Of a DNA stretch of 64,000 bases, positions 60,621-64,000 are shown in pieces. The DNA lies in the NCBI GenBank assembly GCA_932294295.1, contig OW028585.1, positions 31,597,720 to 31,661,719 of the forward strand. Direction: 5' to 3'. Positions within the stretch are counted from its first letter, which is position 1. Every line of letters starts with the position of its first letter. Origin of the DNA: Alitta virens (taxonomy: Eukaryota; Annelida; Polychaeta; Phyllodocida; Nereididae). The position numbers and the translations under genes are program-made. The notes beneath the pieces were generated by a model. The model saw nothing but the letters and a program-made list of their open reading frames with translations, had not been told where the DNA came from and made no database searches.

Positions 60621-62051
60621 TGTATCTTCAAGGCTTATTGAGAATAACATTGACCTATATCTTCAAGGCTTATTGATGAGTAATGTTGAGAATAACATTG
60701 AGCTGTATCTTCAAGGCTTATTGATGAGTAATGTTGAGAATAACATTGAGCTGTATCTTCAAGGCTTATTGATGATTAATGTTGATAATAACATTGAGCT
60801 ATATCTTCAAGGCTTATTGATGAGTAATGTTGAGAATAACATTGAGCTATATCTTCAAGGCTTATTGATCAGTAATGTTGAGAATAACATTGACCTATAT
60901 CTTCAAGGCTTATTGATGAGTAATGTTGAGAATAACATTGAGCTGTATCTTCAAGGCTTATTGATGAGTAATGTTGAAAATAACATTGAGCTATATCTTC
61001 AAGGCTTATTGATGAGTAATGTTGAGAATAAAATTGAGCTATATCTTCAAGGCTTCTTGATGAGTAATGCTGAGAATAACATTGAGCTATATCTTCAAGG
61101 CTTATTGATGAGTAATGTTGAGAATAACACTGAGCTATATCTTCAAGGCTTATTGGTGAGTAATGTTGAGAATAACATAGAGCTATATCTCAAAGGCTTA
61201 GTGGAGAGTAATGTTGAAAATAACATTGAGCTATATCTTTAAGGCTTATTGGGTAATGTTGAAAATAACATTGACCTGTATCCTCAAGGCTTATTGGTGA
61301 GTACATTGAGCTATATCTTTGAGGCTGCTTGGTAAGTAATGTTGAGAACAACATTGAGCTATATTTTCAAGGCTTACTGGTGAGTAATGTTGAGAATAAC
61401 ATTGAGCTACATCTTCAAGGCTTACTGGTGAGTAATGTTGAGAATAACATTGAGCTACATCTTCAAGGCTTATTGGTGAGTAATGTTGAGAATAACATAG
61501 AGCTATATCTTCGAGGCTTATTGGTGAGTAATGTAGAGAATAACATAGAGCTATATTTTCAAGGCTTATTGGTGAGTAATGCTGAGAACAACATTGAGCT
61601 ATGTCTTCAAGGCTTGTTGGTGAGTAATGCTGAGAACAACATTGAGCTATATCTTCAAGGCTTATTGGTGAGTAATGTTAAGAACAACACTGAGCTATAT
61701 CTTCAAGGCTTATCAGTGAGTAATGTTGAGAATAACATTGAGCTATATCTTCAAGGCTTATTGGTGAGTAATGTTGTGAATAACACTGAGCTACATCTTC
61801 AAGGCTTATTGATGATTAATGTTGATAATAACATTGAGCTATATCTTCAAGGCTTATTGATGAGTAATGTTGAGAATAACATTGAGCTATATCTTCAAGG
61901 CTTATTGGTGGGTAATGTTGAGAATAACATTGAGCTATATCTTCAAGGCTTATTAGTGAGTAATGTTGAGAATAACATTGAGCTATATCTTCAAGGCTTA
62001 TTGGTGAGTAATGTTGAGAATAACATTGAGCTATATCTTCATGGCTTATTG
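60621..62051 (+). repeat. Minisatellite of 48-bp units, about 30 copies
   Basis: The unit contains gagtaatgttgagaataac, attgagctatatcttc and aaggcttattg. Two long frames (60673-61242, 61329-62054) arise because 48 is a multiple of three; each unit reads as 16 residues. A disrupted stretch at 61243-61328 breaks the frame. Degraded units continue to about 62,700, next to the secreted-protein exon. Confidence 0.92.
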
Positions 62052-62394
62052 TAGACGAATGTTAAGATATGTTCCCAGGTTTTTTGGGAAACAAGTGAAG
62101 AACGATATTAAAATGTCTTCAAGGATTATTAGTGAGTAAAAATAAAAGTGATGTTTAAAGTTATCTTCATTCAATGATATGAGTACTGGTGAGATAGATG
62201 TTTTGAAAATTACATTTAGATATCATCAAGAGTTTTTGGTGAGTAACTGTAATTGTCTTTAAAGATGATGGACAAGTAAGAATGAATAACATGCTTTTAG
62301 ATAGCTAGATAGACAGATAGCTTATAACTTATTATCCTTATGAAGAAAATTGGTTTGTATATTCCAGGCACAAGCAAAACTGGAAAGCTAAACG

Positions 62395-62562
62395 GGTCTA
62401 CTACGATCTGTTAGTGGATTGGGCTTCTAACCACTGGGCCAATTCTAGCCAATTCCCAATAGCCCCTAAGTTGGATGGCGGTTTCATCCATCATCTCATT
62501 GCCTGTCCTGATTAGCCCATCAGGTGCAAAAATACAGGACATAAAGCCCTAATCACCCCCAC
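62395..62562 (+). mobile_element. tRNA-derived SINE, family S1, diverged
   Basis: The head is degraded (tctgttagtggattgggc), box B is barely visible, and the body ttggatggcggtttcatcc to ccctaatcaccccc is present. About 150 bp upstream of the secreted-protein gene. Confidence 0.75.
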
Positions 62563-62714
62563 TACCCACAACAATTAGATACATATTTTTGTTATAGAGT
62601 TTTATACTAAATGAAACCAATGACTGAAGAGTTTTGTTTTGTCTGTACTGATGCAGATGCATACAGATATCTTCAAGGATTATTGGTAAGTTATGAATAA
62701 CATTATCTTCTTTT

Positions 62715-63651
62715 ATGTTAAACCAGGCATGGACATCTAGGATCTTGTTGGTCATTGTTCTTGGTCTAGTATTGGTGATGAATTTTGGTTGCGGACTTGC
62801 TGACAAGACATTTATGAAATCTTGCGATACTGGTCTAAGAGATGTTCCACCGTCTTCTCTCTTAGCAACATTTTCAGACAAAACGAGAATGACCTGTTCA
62901 TTCGCTTGCCTTGATGACCCATTTTGTCGATCATTTGACCTCACAAACAATGGTACATGTCATCTTATGAACACCCGTTCCTACAGCGGATGCTTGTCAG
63001 CTTCACAAACGGATCATTATGCACTGGTGAATATTAAATCACTTTTAAGTTTCCTTCTTCATTTTAATTCTTTGTCATGCTAAGAACTTTTATTTACAGT
63101 AAGATATCACAAACAGATAAGGAATTTGGAATTGACAAAAAATAGGAATTTGGAATTGACAATACAATAACAAACAGGCTTAGATAAAGAGTGACACATT
63201 ATATATTGACCCAAGAGATGCCACCATTACACAAGGCTACTAACTCACATGTTTTATATGATCCATCAAAATCAAACATTCATTACGATTTTAAAAAATC
63301 AGTTATGTCACTTTATTGCAGTTATCTTGTTCATATGAATGTAGAAACAAGCTTGAAATTGTTCTTCAGGATGAAAAATTCTGCAAACGCTTCAACATCA
63401 ATGGATCTCTGTATGCAGCATGCAGTGGGACATACCAAGCATCTGGTAAATCATGCGGAGGATATCTAATCTACAACAAAATTGGTCATTCACGCTCCAT
63501 CTTTCGTGGACCAAACGGCAACTGGTTCTGTGCAAGTAGTGATCCCTCTCCAGGTCCTTGTTATGTTAGTTATTATGCTAATAGTGTAATTTCTCGGGAG
63601 AGAGTAGAAGGCATATGGGGTAACGCATGGGTAACATGTACAGAATGGTGA
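62715..63651 (+). CDS. Small secreted Cys-rich protein with PAN/apple-like domain, two exons
   Basis: Exons 62715-63026 and 63322-63651 (acceptor tttattgcag) join in phase 0 into about 213 residues ending in TGA. Residues 1-26 hold a hydrophobic core (ILLVIVLGLVLVMNF) followed by CGLADKTF, a likely signal peptide. The first domain has spaced cysteines (SCDTG, MTCSFACLDDPFCRSFDL, GTCHLM, SGCLSA) in a pattern like PAN/apple domains, which bind proteins or carbohydrates outside the cell. The second exon encodes another Cys-rich region with NWFCASSDPSPGPCY and ends VTCTEW; I do not recognise it. The start is uncertain: ttaaaccag before 62727 could be an acceptor and ATG 62715 might not be the true start. 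Degraded units of the 48-bp minisatellite reach the exon. Confidence 0.6.
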
Positions 63652-64000
63652 AAACTAGACTGATAATCCTCCTATAATTATTGTTCTTAGTGGGATATAT
63701 GACCAACAAATGTAAGTTATTTCCCTCTTAAGTGCAAACTGACCTTTTCTTGAGTAACAGGAGCAGTGAAACAACTCAAATAATCAAACAAATTTGTATA
63801 TATATCATCTTTATTCCTACTCTTGGATCATCCTAATGGAGTGTACGTTACTTATATCCCTCATAGTCCGGAGTTGACTAACTTCACCTCTGGGATTTAA
63901 CAGTCAGAAATGTTAGTTTACTCCCTTGTATCAGCATATAACTATTACTTTGGCACAATTTTACTTCCACAACTTACAGATATTGTTCGATTGTTGTATT
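63652..64000. other. Downstream of the secreted-protein gene
   Basis: No clear AATAAA and no further exon in the last 350 bp. Confidence 0.4.

Noticed and set aside
60673..62054. Two open frames (189 and 241 codons) of a 16-residue repeat
   Set aside because: By-product of 48-bp units; the frame breaks between 61243 and 61328 and there is no evidence of a gene.

Overview
This is animal nuclear DNA. The genes are split by GT-AG introns, the DNA is AT-rich, and most of the window is interspersed repeats, microsatellites and minisatellites. The gene families (otopetrin, rhodopsin-type peptide GPCR, AKR1-type aldo-keto reductase, a PAN/apple-like secreted protein) and the repeat types (two tRNA-derived SINEs, many TATC/GATA arrays, Tc1/mariner and hAT-like remnants, fold-back elements) suggest an invertebrate, probably marine. 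I cannot fix the phylum from the sequence alone. There are no operons, CRISPR arrays or prokaryotic features.

Layout. 1-12.6 kb: no exon recognised; TATC/GATA microsatellites, a SINE, LINE tails and a roughly 5 kb tract bounded by inverted ends (4,981-10,042) that holds two perfect hairpins. 12.6-24.6 kb: the last three exons of an otopetrin proton channel (+), with a 10.6 kb intron that has collected SINEs, a LINE reverse-transcriptase remnant, a MITE and a 27-bp array. 24.6-33 kb: intergenic, with three SINEs carrying clear target-site duplications, a fold-back element and a 939-bp mariner-like element with 28-bp ends. 33.1-35 kb: a possible signal-peptide first exon, then a class A GPCR broken by a frameshift at TM2. 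37.7-40.6 kb: a 2.9 kb minisatellite of 51/54-bp units with an 894-bp higher-order duplication, directly followed by a dispersed repeat. 41.2-48.8 kb: a complete ten-exon aldo-keto reductase gene (+). One intron holds a SINE inserted into a tandem array with a perfect 15-bp duplication; another holds a hAT-like MITE with a perfect 8-bp duplication. 48.9-58.8 kb: a mosaic of two unnamed repeat modules in opposite orientations, with a decayed Tc1 transposase and one orphan Gly/Tyr-rich terminal exon. 59.3-59.6 kb: a MITE also present at 11 kb. 60.6-62.05 kb: a 48-bp minisatellite with degraded units reaching to the start of a two-exon secreted PAN-like gene (62.7-63.65 kb).

The genes do not form an obvious pathway; they look like independent neighbours. 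The novel-looking material is in the repeats: two minisatellites whose units are multiples of three and carry 5' splice-site-like motifs, the inverted module complex at 49-59 kb, and a set of non-autonomous transposons whose ends and target duplications can be read directly.
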